Below, piece by piece: positions 7,140 through 14,905 of a stretch of 64,000 nt of DNA (positions within the stretch are counted from its first letter, which is position 1; every line of letters starts with the position of its first letter). The translations under genes were made by a program, and so were the position numbers. The stretch lies in NCBI GenBank assembly GCA_965204915.1, contig OZ242023.1, positions 372,001-436,000 of the forward strand. The letters run 5' to 3'. Source of the stretch: HK1 sp965204915 (GTDB lineage: Bacteria; Pseudomonadota; Gammaproteobacteria; HK1). The notes under the pieces were generated by a model. It searched no databases and had not been told where the DNA came from. It was given only the letters and a program-made list of their open reading frames with translations.

Positions 7140-8954
7140 TCAGTGCATGAACTCCTCCTCGCTCCGATGGCATTCGATGGCATGCCGATCGGCGAGACGC
7201 CGGATGGGAGGGGTCTCCCGGTCGCAGGTGCCCTCGACCGCCAGCGGGCAGCGGTCGTAGAAGGGGCAGCCGATCTCGGTCAGCCGGACCACGCGGTCGA
7301 TGCCCGCCTTGGCCTCCTGGGTCTGCATGGCCTGTTCCAGCCAGCCGATGCGCAGCTCCGGGACCGAGGAGATCAGCAGCCGGGTGTAGGGATGGTAGGG
7401 GGGCGAGAGCACCCGATCCGTCGGCCCCTGCTCGACCACCCGGCCCGCGTAGAGCACCACGATCTCGTCGGCGAAGGAGGCGATGGTGGAGAGGTCGTGG
7501 CTGATGAACACGAAGGACACGCCGGTCTGCCGGCGCAGGCGCTTGAGCAATTCGATCACGTTGGCGCCGACGATGGTGTCCAGGGCCGAGATGACCTCGT
7601 CGCAGAGCAGCACCTCGGGTGAGGCCGCGAGCGCGCGGGCCAGGTTGACGCGCTGCTTCTGCCCGCCGGAGAGCTCCTCGGGGTAGCGCCCGGCGAACTC
7701 CTGGGGCAGCTCGACCATATGGAGCAGCTCGCCGATGCGCTTTCGCTTCGCCTCGCCCTTCAACCCCAGGTAGAACTCCAGCGGGCGTCCGAGGATGTGG
7801 TCGATCCGCTGGCGCGGGTTGAGCGCGGTGTCCGCCATCTGGAAGACGAACTGCACCTTTTGAAGCTCGCTCCGATCGCGCCGGCGGAGGCTGGGCGGCA
7901 GGGCGTCCCCGTCCAGCAGGACCTCTCCTTCGCTCGCGGGCAGGAGGCCGGACATGACCCGCGCGAGGGTGGACTTGCCGCAGCCGGACTCGCCGATCAC
8001 CCCCACCGTATGGCCCCGCTGGACGGCGACGTTCACGTCGCGGAGCACCTTCAGCGCCGGAGTGCCGTTCCTGCGCTTTCCGTAGCCCGCGGTGACGTCC
8101 CTCACTTCCAGGGCGGGGGCGTCGCGCCGGTGCGCGTCCGACGATTCGTCGCCCTGCCCGGCCGCCGGCGGCGGACGCACCGCGGCCATCAGCCGGCGCG
8201 TGTAGTCGTGGGTCGGGCGGTTGATGACCTGGTCGGCGGTCCCGTGCTCCTGGACGTCCCCCGCGTACAGCACGACGATGTGGTCCGCGATCTGCGCGAC
8301 CACGGAGAGGTCGTGGGTGACGTAGATCGCGGCCGACCCCTCCTTCTTGATCACCGACTTGAACGCCTTGAGGACCTCGATCTGGGTGGTGACGTCCAGG
8401 GCGGTGGTCGGCTCGTCCAGGATCAGCAGGTCCGGCTTGCCGCACAGCGCCATCGCCGCCATCAGCCTCTGGAGCTGGCCTCCGGAGACTTGGTGCGGAT
8501 AGCGCTTGCCCAGACGGTCCGGGTCCGGCAGCTCCAGGGCCCGGTAGAGCTCCTCGGCCCGGTGGTCGGCGTTCTCCCGGCTCAACTGCCCGTGGAGGAC
8601 GGGGGATTCCGTCACCTGCTCCCCGATGGTCAGGGCGGGGTTGAAGGTGGCGGCAGCGCTCTGCGCCAGATAGGCGACGCGCTGGCCGCGTAGCGCCCGC
8701 TGCTCCTCCCGCGGCATGGAGATGACGTCGCGTCCGTCCAGCCGCACCTCGCCGCCGGTGAACTCCAGGCCCGGCTTGGCGTACCCCAGCGCGGACAGGG
8801 CGATGGTGGTCTTGCCCGAGCCCGACTCGCCGATCAGCGCCACCACCTCCCCGCGCTTCACGCTGAAGCTCACGCCCTTGACGATGGGGGTCAGGCCGCC
8901 GTCGTCCCGGCGCGCGTCGATCGTCAGCCGGTCCACTTCGAGGAGCGCGGTCAT
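7140..8954 (-). CDS. Peptide-type ABC transporter, fused double ATP-binding protein
   Basis: At 604 residues this is two DppD/DppF-like ATPases in one chain. The N-terminal half has Walker A GESGSGKTT, signature VSGGQLQR and Walker B LLILDEPTTALD. The C-terminal half has GESGCGKST, LSGGQKQR and VLLCDEVISALD, and ends with the oligopeptide-ATPase cysteine tail (GCPFYDRCPLAVEGTC and a final CH). It energises import by the two permeases upstream in the operon. Its ATG overlaps the stop of the small upstream ORF by 4 bp, indicating coupled translation. Substrate class (di/oligopeptide, nickel or glutathione-like) is not defined by the ATPase. Confidence 0.92.
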   Translation of the reverse strand: MTALLEVDRLTIDARRDDGGLTPIVKGVSFSVKRGEVVALIGESGSGKTTIALSALGYAKPGLEFTGGEVRLDGRDVISMPREEQRALRGQRVAYLAQSAAATFNPALTIGEQVTESPVLHGQLSRENADHRAEELYRALELPDPDRLGKRYPHQVSGGQLQRLMAAMALCGKPDLLILDEPTTALDVTTQIEVLKAFKSVIKKEGSAAIYVTHDLSVVAQIADHIVVLYAGDVQEHGTADQVINRPTHDYTRRLMAAVRPPPAAGQGDESSDAHRRDAPALEVRDVTAGYGKRRNGTPALKVLRDVNVAVQRGHTVGVIGESGCGKSTLARVMSGLLPASEGEVLLDGDALPPSLRRRDRSELQKVQFVFQMADTALNPRQRIDHILGRPLEFYLGLKGEAKRKRIGELLHMVELPQEFAGRYPEELSGGQKQRVNLARALAASPEVLLCDEVISALDTIVGANVIELLKRLRRQTGVSFVFISHDLSTIASFADEIVVLYAGRVVEQGPTDRVLSPPYHPYTRLLISSVPELRIGWLEQAMQTQEAKAGIDRVVRLTEIGCPFYDRCPLAVEGTCDRETPPIRRLADRHAIECHRSEEEFMH

Positions 8955-9175
8955 CGGATCACCCTCCCGGCCGGCTCGCCGCCGGCATGGGCGGGGACGT
9001 CGTCGACGATCAGGTCGATGGCGCTCGTCGCCAGCGTGGCGACCGCCGGCGCCCTCGGCGCGACGAGGAGGACGGGGGCGGAGGTGTCGTCGGCAGTCAC
9101 GTCGATGGCGAGCATCGGTCCGGAGATCGCCAACGCCGGCGCCCGCGGCGCGGCAACGGGAGCGGGTGCGGCCAT
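8951..9175 (-). CDS. Small ORF built of degenerate copies of the upstream permease tail
   Basis: A 74-residue frame is linked at both ends by stop/start overlaps: TGATG with the permease stop at 9175-9177 and ATGA with the ATPase start at 8952-8954. Its sequence contains two decayed repeats of the permease C-terminus: compare permease NLIVDDVSAHAGGKLARRMI with this ORF's DLIVDDVPAHAGGEPAGRVI, and a more divergent middle copy around LAIDVTADDTSAPVLL. DNA similarity between the end copies is clear. It therefore probably arose by tandem duplication of the permease 3' end. It may be translated only to keep ribosomes flowing to the ATPase gene. It is not a known subunit. Confidence 0.5.
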   Translation of the reverse strand: MAAPAPVAAPRAPALAISGPMLAIDVTADDTSAPVLLVAPRAPAVATLATSAIDLIVDDVPAHAGGEPAGRVIR

Positions 9176-10110
9176 CAGATCATCCTCCTGGCCAGCTTGC
9201 CGCCGGCGTGGGCGGAGACGTCGTCGACGATCAGGTTGATGGCGATGGTCAGGGTGGCGATCGCCATCGCCGGCACCAGCGGCGCGATGGAGCCGTAGGG
9301 CAGCCCCGACAGGTTCTCCCGGACCATGCTGCCCCAGTCCGACTGCGGCGGCTGCACCCCGAGCCCGAGAAAGCTCAGGCTGGAGATGAACAGGATCACG
9401 TAGACGAAGCGCAGGCCGAAGTCGGTGGCCATCGGCATGGCCACGTTGGGCAGGATCTCGCGGGTGATGATCCACCACAGGCCCTCGCCCCGCACCCGCG
9501 CCGCCTCGACGAAGTCGCTGACCATCACGTCCAGCCCCAGGGCGCGGGCGATGCGGAACACGCTGGTCGCGTAGATCAGCCCGGTGAGCAGGATCAGGAG
9601 GGGGATGGTGCTGCCGACGGCGGCGATCACCACCAGTGCCAGCATGATGGTGGGCATCGACAGGAAGGCGTCGTTGACGCGGCTCAACGCCGAATCCAGG
9701 ACGACGCCCCCGACCGCCGCCGCGATGCCCAGGGTGATCCCCACGAGGTAGGCCAGCAGGGTCGAGGCCAGGGCGATGCCGATGGTGGTGCGCGCCCCGA
9801 ACAGGGTGCGCGAGAGCGTATCCCGCCCGAGGTAGTCGCTGCCCAGCCAGACCACCCGGCTCGGGGGCTGGAAATCCGTCGCCGGGTAGAGCTCGTCGCT
9901 GCCCGGCTCGATGAAGAGCGCTTCGTCGAGGATGTCCGCCTCGTGGTAGGGGGAGATGGCCGGGCCGATGGCCACGACGGCCGCCCAGAACACGACCACC
10001 GCCACCCCGAGCTTCCCGCTCCAGGTGAGCTGCAAGCGGCGCCGGGGCGGGGCGTCGGGCAGCTCCTCGAACTGCGGCGCCGGGCCGGTGCTTCCGGTCG
10101 TGCCGGTCAT
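9175..10110 (-). CDS. Peptide-type ABC transporter permease (DppC-like)
   Basis: A 311-residue inner-membrane permease. It has a cytosolic N-terminus of about 30 residues, a first membrane helix (VAVVVFWAAVVAIGPAI), a periplasmic segment, and then the BPD_transp_1 domain with about five more helices. The ATPase-coupling EAA loop reads EAARVRGEGLWWIITREILPN (split by the conserved Gly), and VWLGSDYLGRDTLSRTLFGAR is the typical DppC entry motif (two overlapping pieces of the same segment). The end, SLSFLGLGVQPPQSDWGSM, is also diagnostic. It pairs with the DppB-like permease at 10195. Confidence 0.9.
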   Translation of the reverse strand: MTGTTGSTGPAPQFEELPDAPPRRRLQLTWSGKLGVAVVVFWAAVVAIGPAISPYHEADILDEALFIEPGSDELYPATDFQPPSRVVWLGSDYLGRDTLSRTLFGARTTIGIALASTLLAYLVGITLGIAAAVGGVVLDSALSRVNDAFLSMPTIMLALVVIAAVGSTIPLLILLTGLIYATSVFRIARALGLDVMVSDFVEAARVRGEGLWWIITREILPNVAMPMATDFGLRFVYVILFISSLSFLGLGVQPPQSDWGSMVRENLSGLPYGSIAPLVPAMAIATLTIAINLIVDDVSAHAGGKLARRMI

Positions 10111-10194
10111 TGTGGGTCATCCCTGTTACGGAACCCCCGGCCCGACGGAGCCGGAATCAAGCGCCTGTTTGTCGAAGACTTCATGGGCAAGTGG

Positions 10195-11166
10195 CTATTT
10201 CGGATGCCGCAGCCTGGGGTTCGACAGGATCGAGGCCATGTCCGCGATGAAGATCAGGACGATGTAGGTCGCGCAGAAGATCATGGCGCAGGCCTGCACC
10301 AGCGGCAGGTCGCGGGTCTGTACGGCGTCGATCATCAGCTTGGCGAGACCGGGGTAGGCGAAGATCGTCTCGACGATGACCACGCCGCTCACCAGGTACG
10401 CCAGGTTCAGGGCGACCACGTTGACGATCGGCCCGATCGCGTTGAACAGCGCATGGCGCAGGATGATCCGCTGCCGCGGCACGCCCTTGAGGATCGCCAT
10501 CTCGATGTAGGGCGAGCTCATGACGTTGAGCACCGTGGCCCGGGTCATCCGCATGATCTGCGACGACGCCACGATGACCAGGGTCAGGGCCGGCATGGCC
10601 AGCGCCTTGACGAGCTGCCAGCCGGTCTCGTTCCCGCTCAGGTAGGCGGTGGCGGGCAGCCAGCCCAGGTACACCGCCACCACCAGCACCAGGAAGGTGG
10701 CGACCAGGAACTCCGGCACCGAGATCAGGCCCAGCGTGGTGAAGGTGACGATCCGGTCCAGCCGGGTGCCGGGATACATCGCGGCGAGCAGCCCCAGGGT
10801 CATCGACAGCGGCACCGCGATCAGCGCCACCGCCCCGGCCAGCCGGATGGTGTTCTCCACGCGCGGCGCGAGCATCTCGGAGATGGGGGTGCCGATGGTG
10901 CCGAAGCCGCTGCCGGCCTTGGAGATGCCGAGATCCCCGGTCATCAGGTTTCCCAGCCAGAGGAAGTAGCGCACGTAGGCCGGCTCGTCCAGGCCGAGCT
11001 TGGCGCGCAGGGCGGCCAGGGACTCGGGGGTCGCCATCTGGCCCAGGATGATGTTGGCGACGTCGCCCGGCAGGACGCTGGTGGCGATGAAGATCAGGAC
11101 CGACACCACCAGCAGGGTGGCGATGCCGACGGCGGTCCGGCGCAGCATGGCGTGCAGCAGCATCAT
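10195..11166 (-). CDS. Peptide-type ABC transporter permease (DppB-like)
   Basis: A 323-residue permease with the DppB arrangement: an N-terminal helix (IATLLVVSVLIFIATSVLPGD), a periplasmic loop with RAKLGLDEPAYVRY, and a transport domain carrying the EAA-like loop EMAILKGVPRQRIILRHA and the C-terminal YPGLAKLMIDAVQTRDLPLV. The final helix ends at SILSNPRLRHPK, characteristic of the family. The start is one of two adjacent ATGs (11166 or 11163). It lies 84 bp upstream of its partner and 173 bp after the binding-protein gene, with a hairpin in between. Confidence 0.9.
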   Translation of the reverse strand: MMLLHAMLRRTAVGIATLLVVSVLIFIATSVLPGDVANIILGQMATPESLAALRAKLGLDEPAYVRYFLWLGNLMTGDLGISKAGSGFGTIGTPISEMLAPRVENTIRLAGAVALIAVPLSMTLGLLAAMYPGTRLDRIVTFTTLGLISVPEFLVATFLVLVVAVYLGWLPATAYLSGNETGWQLVKALAMPALTLVIVASSQIMRMTRATVLNVMSSPYIEMAILKGVPRQRIILRHALFNAIGPIVNVVALNLAYLVSGVVIVETIFAYPGLAKLMIDAVQTRDLPLVQACAMIFCATYIVLIFIADMASILSNPRLRHPK

Positions 11167-11283
11167 GGGCGGATCGGTTCCGTGGCCGTTGCTCCGGGAT
11201 CCAGGTGCGGACAGCCGGGCCGCTACGGGCCGTCACCCGAAGGTGGACGGCCCGCCGCCGCGGCCCCTGAAGTGGAGGAGAAG

Positions 11284-11315
11284 AGGCCCGCGGGGCCGAT
11301 CCCGCGCGGGCCTCC
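11284..11315 (-). promoter_or_regulatory. Intercistronic stem-loop between binding-protein and permease genes
   Basis: A perfect 10-bp stem (GAGGCCCGCG/CGCGGGCCTC) sits 25 bp beyond the binding-protein stop and before the first permease. No T-run follows. Hairpins in this position often protect the binding-protein mRNA or reduce read-through, so that the binding protein is made in excess over the membrane parts. A similar hairpin sits at the same place in the second importer (21371-21405). Confidence 0.5.
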
Positions 11316-11339
11316 TCCGTATCGGACGGCGGTCGGGAC

Positions 11340-12920
11340 TCAGGCTTCCCGCCAGGCGAACTCGACCCACTCGTAGGCGCCCAGCGAGCCCAGCGGGACG
11401 TTGGGGATCCCCTGGATCTTGTCGCTGGCCCCGTCGAGGATGTTCGTGTGGGCCGGGATCACCATGCCGCTCCCCTCGTGCACCAGCATCTGCATCTCGC
11501 ACAGCATCTCGTGGCGCTTGGCGGCATCGGTCTCGGCAAGCTGGAGCTTGAGCAGCTCCCCGAAGCGCTCGTTGTTCCAGAAGGTGTCGTTCCACGCGGC
11601 CCCCGGTGCGAACTGGATGGCCAGCATCGCGTTCGCGGTGGGACGCATGTTCCACGTCACGACGTTCAGCGGCTCCTTCATCCACACCGCGCCCCAGTAC
11701 CCGTCCGTCGGCACCTTCTTGATCCTGAGGTCGAAGCCGATCTTCTTCAGGTTGGCCTGCATCAGGAGGCAGGTCTCCTCGATGCCGCCGATCACCGGCG
11801 CCACGAAGAGCTCCGCGGAGGTGTGGCCGGACTTGCCGAGGTGGAACTTGGCCTTGTCCGGGTCGTACTCGCGCTGCGGCAGCTCGTGGCAGTGGTCCGC
11901 GCCGTAGGCGACCGAGATCGGGTGGTCGTTGCCCACCGTGCCATGCCCCTTGAGGATGGAACGTACGATGCGCTCGCGGTCCTGGATGTACTGCATCCCC
12001 TTCACGAAATCGTCGCTGCTGCCCGGCTCCGCGTTCTTGAGGCAGCAGACGCCGCCGTAGAGGCCCGACGGCGTCGAGATGATGCGGACGCCTTCGGTCT
12101 GCTCGATCAGGCGGATGCCTTTCGTATCGACCTGGTTGATGAGATCCACGTCACCGGCGATGAGCGCGTTGACCCGCGCCTGGGGGTCGGTGATGCCGGT
12201 GAGCTCCAGGGCGTCGAAGTTGGCGCCGTCCCGCCAGTAGTTCGGGTTGCGGGTGTGGGTGGAGCGCACGCCGGGCTCGAACGATTCGAGCAGGAAGGGG
12301 CCGGTGCCGTTGCCCTTCCGGAAGTCCTCGGTGCCCATCTTGACGATCTTGGCCTGCTTCTCGCCGAGCTTGACCGGGAGGTCCGAATCCGGCGAGGTCA
12401 GGACCGCCTTCACGGTATGGCTGTCGACCTTCGTCCATTCCTTCACCGTGCCGAAGAACGCCTTGATCACGGAGGTGGAATCCTCGCCGAGATGGCGGTT
12501 CATGCTCCAGACCACGTCGTCCGCGGTCAGGGGGGAGCCGTCGTGGAACTCCACGCCCTTGCGGATCTTGAAGGTGAACTCGGTGGCGTTGCTGTTGGTC
12601 GACCATTCCTCCGCCAGCTCGGGATGCAGGGTCATGTTGTCGAGGATCTGGATCAGGCCGTTGTAGGTGGCCCGCCCGCGGGTGTAGTCGATGCCCGAGG
12701 TGAAGACGATCGGGTCCATCTGGTCGTCCGGCCCGTGCAGGTTGTTCGCGTACTTCGCCAGCCCGCCCTTCTTCGGGGTCGCGGCCAGGGCGCCGGCCGA
12801 GGTCAGCAACCCGCCGGCGGCGGTGGCGGAGAGGCCCATGGCGCCCATCGCCGCGAGGAACTCCCGGCGGTTCACCCGCCCGTCCCGGTACATCTGCTGG
12901 AATTTCCTGACGTCTTTCAT
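11340..12920 (-). CDS. Peptide-type ABC transporter substrate-binding protein (SBP family 5), Tat signal
   Basis: A 526-residue extracytoplasmic solute-binding protein. ATG 12920 was chosen because AGGAGG precedes it and because it places the twin-arginine motif NRREFLAAMGAM near residue 17, followed by a hydrophobic stretch and LTSAGALAAT, a likely cleavage site. The mature part shows family-5 features: TADDVVWSMNRHL, FKIRKGVEFHDGSPL and GTGPFLLESFEPG. It is the first gene of the importer operon and should set its specificity for peptides or similar compounds. Tat export suggests folding before secretion. Confidence 0.9.
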   Translation of the reverse strand: MKDVRKFQQMYRDGRVNRREFLAAMGAMGLSATAAGGLLTSAGALAATPKKGGLAKYANNLHGPDDQMDPIVFTSGIDYTRGRATYNGLIQILDNMTLHPELAEEWSTNSNATEFTFKIRKGVEFHDGSPLTADDVVWSMNRHLGEDSTSVIKAFFGTVKEWTKVDSHTVKAVLTSPDSDLPVKLGEKQAKIVKMGTEDFRKGNGTGPFLLESFEPGVRSTHTRNPNYWRDGANFDALELTGITDPQARVNALIAGDVDLINQVDTKGIRLIEQTEGVRIISTPSGLYGGVCCLKNAEPGSSDDFVKGMQYIQDRERIVRSILKGHGTVGNDHPISVAYGADHCHELPQREYDPDKAKFHLGKSGHTSAELFVAPVIGGIEETCLLMQANLKKIGFDLRIKKVPTDGYWGAVWMKEPLNVVTWNMRPTANAMLAIQFAPGAAWNDTFWNNERFGELLKLQLAETDAAKRHEMLCEMQMLVHEGSGMVIPAHTNILDGASDKIQGIPNVPLGSLGAYEWVEFAWREA

Positions 12921-13461
12921 GTCGTGTCCTCCTGGGGGCTTGATTTTGTGCGTCACGTCAACGGGATACGTCTTTCGGGCCGTGGGTTCGAGTTTTGGCC
13001 CGCCGATGGTCCTGCCGATCATGCGGGAAAGGCTCGGGCGACATGCGCCGCCGGACGCCGGCATCCCGCGATGTCCCTGCCGCCTCGACCGTCATGCCGG
13101 CCCGGCCGTGAGCCCGGTATCGTCCGGCAGGCCGCCCGCGGCAACGGTAAAGCCATGCTGATCACACGGTAAAGCCAAGCTGAACATATCCGAAGATCGG
13201 GGTCAAATGGGACGGCAGGGCGTGCCGGAGCGTTCCCGGACGCCGATCGGGCCGATCCGGGAGGCCGGATGGGCGGGTCCGGGAGGTCGGGAGGACGGTT
13301 GGACGGGTCCGGGCGAGGGATCACATCGGCGTCCCGGGACGTCTCGCCGGGATGGGGCAGGCCGGTCGTTCTGGCGCATGGGGAGACGATCTGCGAATCT
13401 GTGATCCCCGTGTCCATCAGGCCCAGGTCCATCAGGCCCAGGTCCATCAGGAGTGTGGCCC
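12921..13461. other. Intergenic region with 15-bp tandem repeat
   Basis: This 541-bp stretch has no gene I can support. It must contain the promoter of the leftward ABC operon. At about 13410-13447 three head-to-tail copies of a 15-bp unit (AGGCCCAGGTCCATC, the last shortened) lead directly into the ribosome-binding site of the gene at 13462. Around 13230-13320 the sequence is rich in GGACGGGTCCGGG-type repeats. Confidence 0.45.
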
Positions 13462-13686
13462 ATGAGCGACAACGTCACCAATCAACTGCTGCTCGAACAT
13501 CTCAAGGCGATCCAGTCCAAGCTGAGCTCGATGGCGAATGACGTCAATGACTTGAAGGCCGATATGCGCGGACTCAAGTCCCACATGGCCGGCTTCATGC
13601 AGTCCGAGGTCGCGCAGGACAGCGCCATCGCCACCATGCAGACGCGGCTGGAGCGGATTGAGCGCCGCCTCGAGCTTCGTGACTGA
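13462..13686 (+). CDS. Small coiled-coil protein
   Basis: A 74-residue hypothetical protein. ATG 13462 has AGGAG 8 bp upstream (13449-13453), preferred over the in-frame ATG nine bases earlier. It is strongly amphipathic and helical throughout (LEHLKAIQSKLSSMAND, then IATMQTRLERIERRLEL), with heptad-like leucines and isoleucines, so a coiled coil is likely. There is no membrane segment or signal peptide. I recognise no family with a known function. The next gene also encodes a small protein with a coiled coil and an LERIERRLE/VSRLEG-type end. Confidence 0.6.
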   Translation: MSDNVTNQLLLEHLKAIQSKLSSMANDVNDLKADMRGLKSHMAGFMQSEVAQDSAIATMQTRLERIERRLELRD

Positions 13687-13746
13687 CCCCTACGGAGCGG
13701 CAACCCGACGGAACGGCAACCCTCGGACGAGACCCGAAACATGCTC

Positions 13747-13752
13747 TATACT
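13747..13752 (+). promoter_or_regulatory. Possible -10 element (TATACT)
   Basis: TATACT lies about 54 bp before the start of the gene at 13806 in a region otherwise rich in GC. A TCGGAC sequence about 18 bp upstream is a poor -35 match. It is plausible as the promoter of the small membrane protein gene, but weakly supported. Confidence 0.3.
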
Positions 13753-13805
13753 GTGTCCCACCTTCTTCATCGCGGACCGTCCGGTCGCGAGCGGCACGCA
13801 CGCAC

Positions 13806-14060
13806 ATGAAGGAAACCACGAAGCTGATCGTGTCGATCGCCGCCCTCGGGATGGCGCTCGCCGGACTCATCCTCACCACGACGAACAGCCTCCGCGAGGA
13901 CATTCGCGAGATCCGCCGCGACGTCCAGGTGCTCAGCGACCGCGTCTCCCGGCTCGAAGGGCTCATGCAAGGCGTCCTCGCCGGGCGCGGCGCCGCAGCC
14001 ACCGTCGCGCAGGCGCCCGAGACGGCGTTGCATCAGACCGCCCCCACGGCCACCGAGTAG
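13806..14060 (+). CDS. Small single-pass membrane protein with coiled coil
   Basis: An 84-residue protein. Residues 5-27 form one membrane helix (LIVSIAALGMALAGLILTTT), followed by a charged coiled-coil region with heptads (REDIREIRRDVQVLSDRVS, then RLEGLMQGVLAG) and a flexible Ala/Pro/Thr tail. The topology suggests an anchored coiled coil on one face of the membrane. No function is known to me. A decayed copy of its central segment follows at 14112. Confidence 0.6.
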   Translation: MKETTKLIVSIAALGMALAGLILTTTNSLREDIREIRRDVQVLSDRVSRLEGLMQGVLAGRGAAATVAQAPETALHQTAPTATE

Positions 14061-14111
14061 CCACCGGGCTTCGGCAGCCGGCCCGGCCAGCCACCCGCTG
14101 GCGGGGCTCGG

Positions 14112-14190
14112 ATGCTCAGCGGGCGTGTCTCCCGACTCGAAGGGCTCGTGCAGGACGCGACGGCCGGTGCGGTCGCTTCCCGAGGTCGCC
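14112..14190 (+). pseudogene. Decayed duplicate of the coiled-coil gene segment
   Basis: About 48 bp at 14112-14159 match 13929-13976 of the preceding gene with a handful of substitutions: LSGRVSRLEGLVQ here against LSDRVSRLEGLMQ there. There is no intact start or full-length frame, and the next gene is on the other strand. It looks like the remains of a second paralogue or a local duplication. Confidence 0.5.
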
Positions 14191-14224
14191 GACTTCCACC
14201 CGACGCGCCGGATCCCCGCAACGC

Positions 14225-14905
14225 TCAGAGCAATTCGCGGACGTCCTGCTGCCGGCGCGTGATGTACGCCTTCATGGCCAGCTCCGCCTCGTTGGGGTTG
14301 CGCCGCCGGATGGCATCGGCGACGCCGCGGGTCATCTCCTCGTGCGAGCGGGCGATGGAGTGCCAGCCCCCGATCCTCTTCGAGATGAAGAACCACAGGC
14401 GCAGGTGGAGGTTGAAGATCCGGGGGATGACCTCCGCGAGGTAGACGTTCTGCGCGGCGCGCGCCAGCACTTCGTAGAACAGGCGGTCCATCACGACGTA
14501 GGTGTCGATGTCGTCGCGCTCGGTCGCTTCGACGAGCGCCTCGTGCAGGGCGGTGAGGTCGTCCATCTCCTCCGCGCTCGCGCGGGTCGCCGCGAGCCGC
14601 GCGGCGTGGCCGTCGATCAGCGAGCGGAACTCGTAGATCTGCTGCACGCTGGCCGCGCTGATCTCGGAGACGAACATGCCGCGGTTGGGTACGTGCACCA
14701 CCAGCCCCTCCCGCGCGAGCCGCTGCAATGCTTCCCGCAGCGGGGTGCGTCCGATGCCGAAGCGCTCGGTGAGCGCCTTGTCGGCGAGCACCTCGCCCGG
14801 GGCCAGATCGAGGCGGGTGATCTCGCGCACGAGTCGATCGTACGCGCGCTCGGCGAGCGAGCGGGGCGCCGCCTCGCGTGCCGCGGCAAGCTCCGCGGCC
14901 GTCAC
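14225..14905 (-). CDS. GntR family transcriptional regulator, FCD (FadR-like) subfamily
   Basis: A 226-residue regulator. The N-terminal winged helix (residues 15-80) has LAERAYDRLVREI, IGRTPLREALQRLAREGLV and VPNRGMFVSEI. Residues 90-215 form the all-helical FCD ligand domain with conserved Asp/His metal ligands (MDRLFYEVLARAA and the HEEMTRGVADAIRRRN region). Its ATG overlaps the stop of the CobW gene (ATGA at 14902-14905), so it is last in a coupled three-gene unit and likely controls that operon in response to a carboxylate or related metabolite. Confidence 0.88.
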   Translation of the reverse strand: MTAAELAAAREAAPRSLAERAYDRLVREITRLDLAPGEVLADKALTERFGIGRTPLREALQRLAREGLVVHVPNRGMFVSEISAASVQQIYEFRSLIDGHAARLAATRASAEEMDDLTALHEALVEATERDDIDTYVVMDRLFYEVLARAAQNVYLAEVIPRIFNLHLRLWFFISKRIGGWHSIARSHEEMTRGVADAIRRRNPNEAELAMKAYITRRQQDVRELL

